From: an uncultured Bizionia sp.
GTDB lineage: Bacteria > Bacteroidota > Bacteroidia > Flavobacteriales > Flavobacteriaceae
Length of the DNA stretch: 64,000 bases
Direction of reading: 5' to 3'
Assembly: GCA_947496215.1 (NCBI GenBank)
Contig: CANMCF010000018.1
Coordinates: 1-64,000 of the forward strand
In this document: positions 34,958 to 44,231 of the stretch, piece by piece
Numbering within the stretch: position 1 is the stretch's first letter
Layout of the letters: every line of letters begins with the position of its first letter
Made by a program: the position numbers and the translations under genes
Notes under the pieces: generated by a model
Database searches by the model: none
Told to the model about the DNA's origin: nothing
What the model saw: only the letters and a program-made list of their open reading frames with translations

Positions 34958-34996
34958 TTGCAAGGTGTTTAGTAGATTTAGGTTTAAACCTTGCAA
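34958..34996. repeat. Inverted repeat, 9 bp
   Basis: TTGCAAGGT at 34958-34966 and ACCTTGCAA at 34988-34996, with a 21-base loop. It may be a remnant end of a mobile element; no function assigned. Confidence 0.4.
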
Positions 34997-35093
34997 TCTA
35001 TGATTGGAAAAATCGCAAATCAAAATCAAGAGGATTTATTCAAACCCCTACTGACAGAAGACTTTATGAATTGGTTCTTTTATCAGAGAATAG

Positions 35094-35252
35094 ATTTATT
35101 TTGATAAGTTCTTTGGTGGTTTATATTCAACTATAGGGCAGCCTGCGATGTCTATACGATTAATGGTTGTAAGTTTAATCTTAAAACGGATTTATAATTT
35201 GGGAGATGAAACTCTTTGTGAAGCTTGGATAAGAGGTTCCTATAGACAATAA
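35094..35252 (+). pseudogene. Transposase remnant, IS5/IS1182-like N-terminal part
   Basis: A start-less frame of 52 codons ending in TAA at 35250-35252. It reads FDKFFGGLYSTIGQPA, then SIRLMVVSLILKRIYNLGDE, the highly characteristic N-terminal region of IS5/IS1182-type transposases (G-x-P...RLMV...LK...NL-x-DE). Stops on both sides show decay. A sequence resembling an IS end (AAGACTGTTGCAAAACC) follows at once. Confidence 0.75.
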
Positions 35253-35393
35253 TAAGACTGTTGCAAAACCAACATCTATTACAGTTTTTATTTCTAATTT
35301 GAGATTTCTGGTTTAAATTTTAGTTTTTCTGATGATTTCAAGGAGTATAAAGCTATTTTAAGATTCATTCCTCCTTAATTTTCACAATTGAAC

Positions 35394-35486
35394 TCAATTA
35401 CCCATGAACTTCGATACAAATTGTAGCATATGGCCTCCATAATCGTATATATAATCTACCAAAGTTGGGTGAGATATTAATTCCAT
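35394..35486 (-). pseudogene. Unassigned coding-like remnant, 30 codons
   Basis: ATG at 35486 to TGA at 35394. The peptide (MELISHPTLVDYIYDYGG, then HMLQFVSKFMGN) has protein-like composition but no family was recognised. It lies between the two transposase remnants, so it is probably also debris. Confidence 0.3.
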
Positions 35487-35502
35487 AAACAAAAGATAAT
35501 AT

Positions 35503-35679
35503 GAATTAAGAAATTTTCAAACTCCATACAGCTGTCTTAATATTGAAAAGAAATGGACGGCTCCACTTCATAATTGGAGTTTAACCGTTCAACAGCTTTA
35601 CATTAAATTTGGGGATAGAATTCAACTAGATTTAGCAACCAGTTCTCTTGGGGCTACTGAAACATCAGACAGAGTTTAA
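35503..35679 (+). pseudogene. Transposase remnant, IS256-like C-terminal part
   Basis: Start-less frame of 58 codons ending in TAA. It contains NIEKKWTAPLHNWSLTVQQL and KFGDRIQLDL, which matches the C-terminal KKWT-x(2-4)-NW...QL...F-x-x-R pattern of IS256/Mutator-family transposases. The rest of the transposase is missing. Confidence 0.75.
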
Positions 35680-35696
35680 TTTACATCCCCATGAAA

Positions 35697-35723
35697 AGAG
35701 GTTGCCATAAAATGACAACCTCT
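35697..35723 (-). terminator. Terminator of the 1208-residue protein gene
   Basis: 8-bp stem (35697-35704 with 35716-35723). Read leftwards it is followed by TTTT. It lies 37 bases downstream of the stop at 35760. Confidence 0.55.
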
Positions 35724-35759
35724 ATATTACAGGAATCTCTATACTAAATAATTCTTGAA

Positions 35760-38700
35760 TTATTTTTTTTCTACCACAATTTTTCGAGTATATCCTTCTC
35801 CATTTTCAAATTGCACATTCAATATATAAACACCAGAACTAGTATCATTTATATTTATTTTAGCTACTTTTCCATCTCCTTTTTCATTAGCAATATCATT
35901 ATGAGAAATAATAGTTCTTGCATTTATATCTGTTATGGAAAGAACAATGTTTCCTTTAGCTTTAGCCATATAGTTAACTGTAAATTCACCCCCGCTAGGA
36001 TTAGGATATACAAGAATATCTTCAACTTCTTCCGTTAGATCATATTTTCCTTTCTCCTGACTTCCTTTCTGACTCATTTTTGAAGTATTAGGAACTTGAC
36101 AGCAACAGTATTCCTCCATTTTACTTTTATAGTCATTCATTCCATCCCAAATAACGAAATCATCTCCAAAAGGTGATTTTCCATCAGGTGTTGGCTGACT
36201 ACTAAGGATATTTTCAGTAACAGAATAGCTGTTTACCCAATCTGATGTATATCCTATATCTAACAAATCCGATTCAAAAGATTGTGATATAAAAGCCCCT
36301 TGATATTGACCATTTTCCAACTTTCCAAAATGGTTAAATGCTTCAACTTGTAAACTAACTTGTATATTTTCCTTTATTAAATTTTTAAATGAATTTTGCT
36401 GCATATTGCTTAGTGCCGCATTTTTAACTTTAGACCAAAGATCATAACTTACTAAATCGGAAATATCTAGTATATAAGGAAAACTATTGTAAATTTGTGG
36501 GTTTACAAGATATGGTTTACCCATTTTAGATACCCAAGTATTCTCAACTACATCAAAAGTCCTAACAACTAAATAAGCCATCAAATAACCAGAATCAAAT
36601 CCTTTTATTTTATTTAAACCACTCGCTATATGAAATTTAGAATCTAACTCCAAAGCTACCCCTCTATTTAAATAAGTAGGTGATACACTATTAAAATTCT
36701 TTGCTTTAAAAACAATTGAAAATTCTGGCTTGTAAAGCATATTAAAAACCCCTAACTTTTCATTATAAAGAGGATAACTTCCTTTAGAACCGTTTACATA
36801 TTCCGCAGGTGCCAAATGTGAATTTTTTGAACCAGGCGTGGTAATAACCACATCATCAAATAACGGTGTGGAAATTTGCAAAGTACCACTAAGTGCCAAC
36901 TCTGAAAAAACCACACTTGGTTGAGGATTTGGCAATGCTACATCAATGTTTTTATCTGGTGTATCTCTTAAATTATCATATTTTAATCTAGAAGCTTGTG
37001 CTCTGAGAGCTATAGCCCCCCCTTTCATAAAAGAGGCCCCTGCTTCAACTAATTCTCCAGCTCCTTCCATGACTTTACCTGGATTTACAAAAGGAGGATT
37101 TGCGACTTGAGCTATTTTAGCTGATCCTTTAAGTGTCTTACCAGTTGCTGTTACAAAAGCAGCTGCACTTAATGTAGTATTAGCTTCATATTCCAAACGA
37201 GCAGCCTCCCTTTGCCAAGCTTGTATTTTTTTACCAGGAAGAACAAAATTTGCTGTATTGCTCCAGTCATCTTTACCCCATCGATCGAAATTTCTAAATG
37301 ATACATCTCCCAATGTGTTTTGTTGCGTTCCATAAGGTGTTTCCAAAACTCCAGTCAAATAATTATTAGAATTGATTAACCAATTATCGATAGCCGGGCT
37401 ACCAACAGGAATTGAACCACCTAGTGAACGACCTACTATTTTTAATGAACCCGATGTAACTTTATTCACCTCAATCTGAATATTGGATTCATAAAACTCT
37501 ATACAAGGATCATAGGACATTTGAAAATCAGCATATACAAAAGAACCAGAACTAGAAGATGGTAGTTTTACTGTTTTTGTGTAGGGTGCGTCAGATAATT
37601 CTGGATCATTTAATGCTTTGCCTTGTAAATAACTACCCCATATTTTGGCTGGCCGAACTTCGCTTATACCTGTGTTAGGTCCGTTTTTAAGAGATATACT
37701 CAAATTATTTGCAATTGATGAATTATTCAAATAAATAAAAACTCGTAATGTACCTTGTACTCTGTTATAAAGTATCATATAAGGTTCGTTCCTTAACTTT
37801 AAATCGGATAAAGGATTCAAATTATGATCATATCCAAAATTTACCTTTATCATCTCCCAACCATCTTCGGATTTATAATCACCTCCACCAATAAATTTAC
37901 CACTTGCATCATGTCTATTAGCAATATCTGGATAACTATTTGAAAAAAATGGGCTTTGCACAATTTCATCAACAGTTACACCATTACTCTTATATCTAAG
38001 ATTATAAGATTCAGTCATCCAATCAAATTTTGGCAAGACTTGGTCATTTTCAGTATTAGAAAAATACGGATCAGTTGAAACATAATCCAACGAACTTGGT
38101 AGATTATTGAATACAGCATTATCATAATCAAAAAAGAACAATCCATCTGATGGTTTATAACGTATTATTATGGATCCACTTCTCACAGTAGTCATTAATC
38201 GGGTAAGATCTAACTTTTTTGACAAAACTGTATGAGTAGGTAATAGAAGTTCTCCTACTATTTGAGAAGATAAGTTTTTAACTTGAATCTTATTGTCTGT
38301 ATATGTTAAAATGATAGGTATATGTGTGTTTGTGTATGTTTCTATACCTGTGTCAACTTCAGTAGGGCCATTAAACAAATAATATTTATTGTTTTTTATT
38401 CTTAACCCACTTTTCAATTTACGAAATCCATCATTACTTTGATATGCAGAAGCCTTATAATAATTTACACCCAGATCCAATAGTCCAATTTCTGCATTTG
38501 TAGTTTGATTACTTGGATATATCAAAAAGGTAGCCGCTTTGGCTCCATTTATAGCTAACCCTTGCATAGATACCACATTAGCTTTATTATCAGTAATGGT
38601 ACCTGGAGGAGCCGAAATGCTAGTTTGACTAAGCGCTATATTTGGTGTAATAATATGAGAAGAAGAAGCCTCCATAGGAACGGGTAAGTATCCGAAGTAT

Positions 38701-39386
38701 TTTACGGGTTCCAATATAATTTTTTTGTTACTAGGAGCAGAACCTATATTATTCCTAAATTGTCTTACCACTTTGTTGGACATTCCGCTAACATTAAAAT
38801 TTTTAGGATCCAGATACCCAAAAGCACTTGTAGAATCCTCATTATAATAAAAATTTAAATTGACAGGAATCGAGGTGTGATTTTTAAATGCATTTTCAAT
38901 ATCCGCTATTGTTGTAGGGCTCATCAACTTTAAATATGAATTTGATTTGTCAAATTCATTTAACTTATCGATATCCACGGGTACAATTGTAGGTTCATCT
39001 ATGGGATAAATCAATTTGGACGGTTCAAAATCATAAAAATGCCTAGCTTTGATAAAAGTACCGTACTTTACATTGATAAGAGCCATATTGTCTGCTTGAT
39101 CAAGTGTTAACCACCAGTACTCGCTTTCATCCATAGGAATATTTGCTGAAGTGCTGTTGGTTAAATGCGCCACTAATTTTGATTGATTATATTGATTCGT
39201 CAATTTCAAATACTTATTACTACCTGTCTCTTTAATCCTTACTAGGAAAATTTGCTTGTAAGTTAACGGTTCTTGTGATGTTCCAAAACTTGGTAGCTTA
39301 AAGTTTGGATAATCATTAAATTGGGCATAGGTATCACTCCCCATTAAGGAGATACATAACCACACTAAAAAAGTCCATTTTTTCAT
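35760..39386 (-). CDS. Very large secreted protein with T9SS type A sorting domain, unknown function
   Basis: 1208 residues, signal peptide about 1-22 (FLVWLCISLMGSDTYAQ). The end is a T9SS type A sorting domain (VYPNPSGGEFTVNY ... SSGVYILNVQ ... RKIVVEKK), so it should be displayed or released at the cell surface. The body has no family that I recognise. Residues about 45-115 (FLVRIKETGSNKYLKLTNQY) have a ricin-like or fascin-like look; residues about 745-815 are an Ala-rich helical segment (ALRAQASRLKYDNL); Cys are concentrated near 1110 (EEYCCCQVP). Base composition is AT-rich (16 of 60 G+C at 38281-38340). Flanked by IS debris and a repeat pair, which suggests acquisition. Confidence 0.85.
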   Translation of the reverse strand: MKKWTFLVWLCISLMGSDTYAQFNDYPNFKLPSFGTSQEPLTYKQIFLVRIKETGSNKYLKLTNQYNQSKLVAHLTNSTSANIPMDESEYWWLTLDQADNMALINVKYGTFIKARHFYDFEPSKLIYPIDEPTIVPVDIDKLNEFDKSNSYLKLMSPTTIADIENAFKNHTSIPVNLNFYYNEDSTSAFGYLDPKNFNVSGMSNKVVRQFRNNIGSAPSNKKIILEPVKYFGYLPVPMEASSSHIITPNIALSQTSISAPPGTITDNKANVVSMQGLAINGAKAATFLIYPSNQTTNAEIGLLDLGVNYYKASAYQSNDGFRKLKSGLRIKNNKYYLFNGPTEVDTGIETYTNTHIPIILTYTDNKIQVKNLSSQIVGELLLPTHTVLSKKLDLTRLMTTVRSGSIIIRYKPSDGLFFFDYDNAVFNNLPSSLDYVSTDPYFSNTENDQVLPKFDWMTESYNLRYKSNGVTVDEIVQSPFFSNSYPDIANRHDASGKFIGGGDYKSEDGWEMIKVNFGYDHNLNPLSDLKLRNEPYMILYNRVQGTLRVFIYLNNSSIANNLSISLKNGPNTGISEVRPAKIWGSYLQGKALNDPELSDAPYTKTVKLPSSSSGSFVYADFQMSYDPCIEFYESNIQIEVNKVTSGSLKIVGRSLGGSIPVGSPAIDNWLINSNNYLTGVLETPYGTQQNTLGDVSFRNFDRWGKDDWSNTANFVLPGKKIQAWQREAARLEYEANTTLSAAAFVTATGKTLKGSAKIAQVANPPFVNPGKVMEGAGELVEAGASFMKGGAIALRAQASRLKYDNLRDTPDKNIDVALPNPQPSVVFSELALSGTLQISTPLFDDVVITTPGSKNSHLAPAEYVNGSKGSYPLYNEKLGVFNMLYKPEFSIVFKAKNFNSVSPTYLNRGVALELDSKFHIASGLNKIKGFDSGYLMAYLVVRTFDVVENTWVSKMGKPYLVNPQIYNSFPYILDISDLVSYDLWSKVKNAALSNMQQNSFKNLIKENIQVSLQVEAFNHFGKLENGQYQGAFISQSFESDLLDIGYTSDWVNSYSVTENILSSQPTPDGKSPFGDDFVIWDGMNDYKSKMEEYCCCQVPNTSKMSQKGSQEKGKYDLTEEVEDILVYPNPSGGEFTVNYMAKAKGNIVLSITDINARTIISHNDIANEKGDGKVAKININDTSSGVYILNVQFENGEGYTRKIVVEKK

Positions 39387-40328
39387 AATTCTATTTTATA
39401 TATATAATTTATAAATATGAAACAATAAAGAACCTTGGCGCTAAGATAAAAATATTTCGAGGCGAAAATAGGAGTAAATATTTCTTCACTAAACTAGTAG
39501 GTACCAGTCATTTTCTTAATTAACATACATTTATAGATTACCTGTCGTAAACTTAACATTCAGAACAGATTAGCATCTTTTTAATTACTTTTTCTCGTTT
39601 TAATAAAAATAAATTTGAATACATTGAAACTAGTGATGATATTTTCTTTCTGAAATTTGACAAAGGAAACCCGCAAACGAGGAAGTAAGCACTAGTGAGC
39701 AACGAACAGATTGTCGCGGTAGTTACTTGTGATAAGTCATACTTCGGGTAACGACAAGAAAACGAACAATGTAGTAAACAACTACAGTTAAAAACGGTGG
39801 CTTTGATTTTCAAATCAGCCCCAAAGTGACATAATATGCTTATCAACTTAATCAAATTCAGAAACGAACTATCTCCTAGCTTATACTATCAAAACATAAA
39901 ATTGATTAGCCCTAAATAACGGCAGAGCCTTTAAAACATAACCACCGTCTTTGACAGTGGTCTTTCATAGTCAAATGACTACCCAAAGACTAAGCCATCG
40001 AGGTATCAAGCGGAAAAAAACTTATTTTAGTTTAATGAAAACCTAAAGTTTTCAAACTTTTCACTTAACCCCGAGATAAAACCTCGATAAATTCTATAGA
40101 TTAAATCATTAACAGGATAACTATCGAATAGCTAGCAGGATTATAAGAGACTAGTATGTCGTTGGATGAAAAAAGGTGGCAACCAATATTAAAACCCTTT
40201 GCATACTACACTCATGCAGAACAAAATGTATGCAAATTTGGAAAGCAACTATCTAATCAGTCGTGTGATTTAGTTTCCTTTTTCATAGTACTTTGCCTTA
40301 CTTAATTACAAAACCAGATAATCACAAT
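39387..40328. other. Gene-free hairpin-rich stretch, 942 bases
   Basis: No convincing gene. Between about 39940 and 40135 several small hairpins follow each other: 39941-39949 with 39953-39961 (one mismatch); 39960-39965 with 39985-39990 enclosing 39968-39973 with 39976-39981; 40045-40051 with 40054-40060; 40121-40124 with 40128-40131. The repeat copy at 40171 follows. A 100-codon leftward frame (39553-39855) is Cys- and Leu-rich with no coding look and is not called. It may be a structured RNA or remains of a mobile element. Confidence 0.45.
40171..40269 (+). repeat. Diverged ~100-bp repeat, copy 2
   Basis: Partner of 34652-34750, same orientation. The two copies bracket the 1208-residue gene. 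This copy is open in one frame, but the first copy is not. Confidence 0.6.
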
Positions 40329-42665
40329 CTACCCAATCAATTCCAACTTGGCGAAACGCAACAATAGTTTCTTCACACCTCCAAACTCAAAGTCTATTTC
40401 AGCTTTTACATCGGCGCCTTTGCCTTCTATCTTAAGCACTTCTCCTCTACCAAATTTCAAATGCTTCACTCTATTGCCCACTGTCAATTCCCCGTCAAAT
40501 AAATTGGCGCTTATAGGAGCTTCTATTTCTGATGCCTTTTTCATCTTCTTAGGAGAACTTATCTCAAAGTTTACAGGCTTGTTCTTGTCGGTTTTCTTTT
40601 TTAGTTTAGGTTGCACGGCTTTTTTGAATCTAATTTTATTTGATGGCGTATCCCCAAAGATATCGGCAGATAACATTGGATTTATACGGCGTTCTTCTAT
40701 TGGTGTGAGTACTTCCAAGTACTCATCATCTATTTCTTCTATGAAACGACTTGGCTCTGAGTCTACCAGTTTTCCCCAACGATAGCGTGACAAAGCATAT
40801 GTCAAGTAGGCTTGTTTTTCGGCTCTGGTCAATGCGACATAGAATAAGCGTCTTTCTTCTTCTAAATCGTCACGTGTATTCATACTCATGGCACTTGGAA
40901 ATAAATCTTCTTCCAATCCAACAACAAACACGTGATTGAACTCCAATCCCTTTGCCAAGTGAATAGTCATTAGAGCCACATGATCGGTGTCTCCTTTATC
41001 GGCATCCAAGTCTGTAGCCAAGGCAACATCTTCCAAGAACTCCGCCAAAGAGTCTGAAGCATCAGCCAGTTCTAGTTGGCCTTCCACGAAATCCTTGATT
41101 CCGTTTAAAAGCTCTTCTACGTTTTCCAAACGTGTGATACCTTCTGGTGTACCATCCTTGTTGAACTCACGCATCAAACCACTAGTCTTCGTCATATGCT
41201 CGGCCAAATCGAAAGCATTGGCTGTTTCGTTCATTACTTGATAACTCTTTATCAAGGTAACAAAGTCTCGTAATTTGCTTTTGGTACCGTTATTTATGTT
41301 GACGTCAACGCTATCTATGTTTTCCAGCAGTTCAAAAATAGTTTTCCCATAACCATTGGCAGCAACAATCAACCTGTCTATGGTTGTTTGCCCTATGCCT
41401 CTTGCAGGATAGTTGATAACTCTTTTCAAAGCTTCTTCATCAGCTGGATTCAATATCAACCTCAGATAGGCTGTAACATCTTTGATTTCCTTACGTTGGT
41501 AAAAAGACAAGCCTCCATAGATTCTATATGGTATTTCCCTTTTCCTCAAAGCATCCTCCATTGCTCGTGATTGTGCATTGGTACGATACAGTATGGCAAA
41601 ATCACTATTCAAAAGCTGATTGTTCATTTTCGTTTCGAAAATGGTACTGGCAACATAACGTCCTTCATCTCCATCGGTCAACGAACGATGCACTATCACC
41701 TTCCCTCCTTCATCATTTGCCGTCCAAACGACTTTATCCAATTTCGTCTGGTTATGGTCTATTACGGAATTAGCTGCATTCACAATATTTTTCGTAGATC
41801 GATAATTTTGTTCCAAACGATACATCTTCACATCATCGTAATCTTTCTGGAAGTTCAATATGTTGTTTATGTTTGCTCCACGGAAAGCATAGATACTTTG
41901 TGCATCATCCCCTACCACGCAAATGTTTTGAAAACGATCAGCCAGTGCTCTTACGATTAGATATTGGGAATGGTTGGTATCCTGATACTCATCCACCAAT
42001 ATGTATCGGAATCGGTTTTGGTATTGCGCCAAAACCGCTGGAAAACGTGTCAGCAATTCGTTCGTACGCAACAACAAGTCATCAAAATCCATTGCTCCAG
42101 CCTTAAAACAACGATCTACATATTCCTTGTATACTTCTCCCATTCTTGGTCGACGTGCCATAGCATCGGCTTCCATTAGTTCAGGGTTTTTGAAATAGGC
42201 CTTTACCGTTATCAAACTATTCTTGTATGATGAGATCCTGCTATATACTTGCTTCGTCTTATAGACGTCCTTGTCCAATCCCATTTCTTTTATGATGGAC
42301 CCCATTAAACGTTGGGAATCTTGCGTATCGTAAATGGTGAAATTGCTTGGAAAACCCAAATGATGCCCTTCAAAACGCAATATCTTTGCGAATACAGAGT
42401 GAAAGGTTCCCATCCATAGGTTTTTTGCCTCTCCATCTCCAACGATGTGGGAAATTCTCTCTTTCATTTCACGAGCCGCCTTGTTTGTAAAGGTCAATGA
42501 CAATATGTTGAAAGCATCCACACCTTGACTCATTAAATAGGCAATACGATATGTTAATACCCTCGTTTTGCCAGACCCTGCTCCTGCAATGATAATCATT
42601 GGTCCCTCCTTCTGTACCGTTGGCGCATATTGCGCTTCATTCAATTGACTTAAATACTTTTCCAA
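40329..42665 (-). CDS. UvrD/PcrA-type 3'-5' DNA helicase
   Basis: 778 residues. Superfamily 1A helicase motifs in order: IAGAGSGKTRVLTYR (Walker A), LTFTNKAAREMKER, MGTFHSVFAKIL, DFDDLLLRTNELL, ILVDEYQDTN (Walker B), VVGDDAQSIYAFRGA, LEQNYRST, VALMTIHLAKGLEFNHVF and EEERRLFYVALTRAEK. The C-terminus is a tudor-like domain (VGNRVKHLKFGRGEVLKIEG). It unwinds DNA in nucleotide excision and mismatch repair and clears proteins from DNA. No operon partners; UvrA copies are elsewhere in the window. PcrA or UvrD naming is not settled by sequence alone. Confidence 0.95.
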   Translation of the reverse strand: MEKYLSQLNEAQYAPTVQKEGPMIIIAGAGSGKTRVLTYRIAYLMSQGVDAFNILSLTFTNKAAREMKERISHIVGDGEAKNLWMGTFHSVFAKILRFEGHHLGFPSNFTIYDTQDSQRLMGSIIKEMGLDKDVYKTKQVYSRISSYKNSLITVKAYFKNPELMEADAMARRPRMGEVYKEYVDRCFKAGAMDFDDLLLRTNELLTRFPAVLAQYQNRFRYILVDEYQDTNHSQYLIVRALADRFQNICVVGDDAQSIYAFRGANINNILNFQKDYDDVKMYRLEQNYRSTKNIVNAANSVIDHNQTKLDKVVWTANDEGGKVIVHRSLTDGDEGRYVASTIFETKMNNQLLNSDFAILYRTNAQSRAMEDALRKREIPYRIYGGLSFYQRKEIKDVTAYLRLILNPADEEALKRVINYPARGIGQTTIDRLIVAANGYGKTIFELLENIDSVDVNINNGTKSKLRDFVTLIKSYQVMNETANAFDLAEHMTKTSGLMREFNKDGTPEGITRLENVEELLNGIKDFVEGQLELADASDSLAEFLEDVALATDLDADKGDTDHVALMTIHLAKGLEFNHVFVVGLEEDLFPSAMSMNTRDDLEEERRLFYVALTRAEKQAYLTYALSRYRWGKLVDSEPSRFIEEIDDEYLEVLTPIEERRINPMLSADIFGDTPSNKIRFKKAVQPKLKKKTDKNKPVNFEISSPKKMKKASEIEAPISANLFDGELTVGNRVKHLKFGRGEVLKIEGKGADVKAEIDFEFGGVKKLLLRFAKLELIG

Positions 42666-42896
42666 ATTGGCTTGATTTTTAAATGGTAAAAATAAGTATT
42701 GTCATAGTTTTATTCCTTCCGATTTATCAATAATTATAAACAAATTCTTTCCTCCTTCTTAGTTTTGTTTTCAAGCCCCTCTCCAGTTGATTATTCCCAA
42801 AAGCCATTCTTTGACCAAAAACCACGTAAAAACACCTGAAAATAAATTGAAACAATTGTTTTAATTTGGAAAACCAAACTTCAACAAACAAACTCG

Positions 42897-43406
42897 ATGG
42901 GCTTTCCAAAGCAAATATTAATTATAAGGCATGCAGAAAAACCGCATGAGAAAAACAATGAGAACCTATCTGTAAAAGGATATGAAAGAGCATCTGCATT
43001 GGCATACTACATACCAGATGACTTTGATACGATAGATCATATTTTCGCTGCTGGCATCGGGCATCATAGTCCTAGTCACCGACCTGTGGAAACAGTCACT
43101 CCCTTAGCTGAGCGCCTAGGGCTGAAAATTCATCAAAAATATTTGAAAGATGACCATACGACCATGGTCAACCATATTCTTGGTGATGACAAATACACAG
43201 ACTCCAATGTAGTCGTTTGTTGGGAGCACACGGACATCGAAGCCATTTCAACTGCCTTTGGTACGACCAACGTCCCTTCAAATCCGTGGCCAAAAACCAT
43301 TTTTGATTTAGTCTGGAAATTATCAATTGTTCCTTCTCAAAACACTTATAGCTTAGAACAAATACCTCAATTACTACTGTACGGAGATACCAAAACCAAA
43401 ATCTAA
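42897..43406 (+). CDS. Histidine phosphatase family protein
   Basis: 169 residues. The N-terminal ILIIRHAEKPH motif contains the phospho-accepting His12 of the branch 1/2 histidine phosphatase superfamily; VVCWEHTDI near 105 supplies the second catalytic His. GIGHHSPSHRPVETVTPLAE between them lies where substrate residues sit. Small version of the fold. It is followed 13 bases later by a Cys-based phosphatase, so the two probably form an operon, perhaps acting on one phosphometabolite or phosphoprotein. Substrate unknown. Confidence 0.82.
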   Translation: MGFPKQILIIRHAEKPHEKNNENLSVKGYERASALAYYIPDDFDTIDHIFAAGIGHHSPSHRPVETVTPLAERLGLKIHQKYLKDDHTTMVNHILGDDKYTDSNVVVCWEHTDIEAISTAFGTTNVPSNPWPKTIFDLVWKLSIVPSQNTYSLEQIPQLLLYGDTKTKI

Positions 43407-43419
43407 GACCTTTACCGAC

Positions 43420-44139
43420 ATGTCTTTATCTTTTTGTGAAGAAATACAAAACAAAACTGAAGAACAATTTTGTACCAATCCCATATGGAATTTCCCTTCT
43501 AGGCCAACATCCGTACAAATAGCAACTCCTGTATTTGAAGTACCAACCCGTATTTTACCCAACGGAAACAAACAATTTATCTATGTAGGCACATACGACT
43601 TGAGTGCAAATCTTTTGCAAATGAATGGCATTGCCGGTGTTTTGAATGTCGCCTATGATGTTAATGATGCAAAATCTCTTCAACAAACTTTAAAAACAAA
43701 GAAGATAGAAAAAGATGGAACAGAAACGACCATTAACTATCTATCTACCCAATTATCCAAAGTTGGACTAATTGATGGGCCAGAAAACAATGTTATGACT
43801 TTATTGGCTGCTTTGTACATGGCTGACCAATTGTTAGACTTTCTTCCTGAAGAAAAACAGCTGAAAGATGATATGGTTAATATTTACCCTCAAGGCAACT
43901 TATTAATTCATTGTCATGATGGTGGTAGTCGATCGGTGACAGTGGCCGCTTTGTATATTTATTATAAATTTTATACGAATCAAAGCATTTATTCCTTTGA
44001 AGACTTCTATTACCAAATCATATGCTACCGATGGTCGGCTGGAGCTGTAAACGATCATCCAACTTTGGGTATTTGTCAAACTGCCATCCAACTTTTAAAT
44101 ACCTTTTCTGAAATATTCCCAAAACCTGTTTATAGGTAA
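43420..44139 (+). CDS. Dual-specificity (Cys-based) phosphatase family protein
   Basis: 239 residues. The PTP loop is IHCHDGGSRS: nucleophile Cys165 and Arg171 in the C-x5-R pattern with the following Ser. The upstream part (KQFIYVGTYDLSANLLQMNG) matches the start of DUSP domains. The general acid Asp was not located with certainty. It is co-directional with the histidine phosphatase upstream (13-base gap). Protein or small-molecule substrate cannot be decided. Confidence 0.8.
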   Translation: MSLSFCEEIQNKTEEQFCTNPIWNFPSRPTSVQIATPVFEVPTRILPNGNKQFIYVGTYDLSANLLQMNGIAGVLNVAYDVNDAKSLQQTLKTKKIEKDGTETTINYLSTQLSKVGLIDGPENNVMTLLAALYMADQLLDFLPEEKQLKDDMVNIYPQGNLLIHCHDGGSRSVTVAALYIYYKFYTNQSIYSFEDFYYQIICYRWSAGAVNDHPTLGICQTAIQLLNTFSEIFPKPVYR

Positions 44140-44202
44140 GGTCATCTCATCTTCTATCAGTAAAAAGCTACTCTTAGTTTATATAGAAGAGCAGATAATG
44201 TT

Positions 44203-44210
44203 TATTTTTG
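44203..44210 (+). promoter_or_regulatory. -7 element of the FMN glutamate-synthase-like gene
   Basis: TATTTTTG matches TAnnTTTG and overlaps a possible TTG start at 44208, arguing that translation starts at the ATG 44232 instead. Confidence 0.5.
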
Positions 44211-44231
44211 GAAAAATACCTTTCAAAAATT

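Larger units (their letters stand above)
34577..35759. other. Gene-free accessory stretch with decayed IS fragments
   Basis: This 1.18-kb AT-rich stretch has no intact gene. It holds one copy of a ~100-bp repeat, an IS5/IS1182-like remnant, an unassigned 30-codon remnant on the minus strand and an IS256-like remnant, then a terminator for the leftward gene at 35760. A frame from 34945 to 35136 is judged non-coding. Confidence 0.7.

Noticed and set aside
34945-35136. 63-codon rightward frame
   Set aside because: It overlaps the IS5/IS1182-like remnant in another frame; the remnant frame matches a known family and this one does not.
39553-39855. 100-codon leftward frame
   Set aside because: Cys/Leu/Ser-rich with no domain, signal or start context, and lies in a gene-free, structured region.
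39940-40135. CRISPR array or tracrRNA
   Set aside because: There are no regularly spaced repeats and no Cas genes in the window.
44208-44231. TTG start of the FMN glutamate-synthase-like gene
   Set aside because: It overlaps the -7 element at 44203-44210; the ATG at 44232 is a better start.
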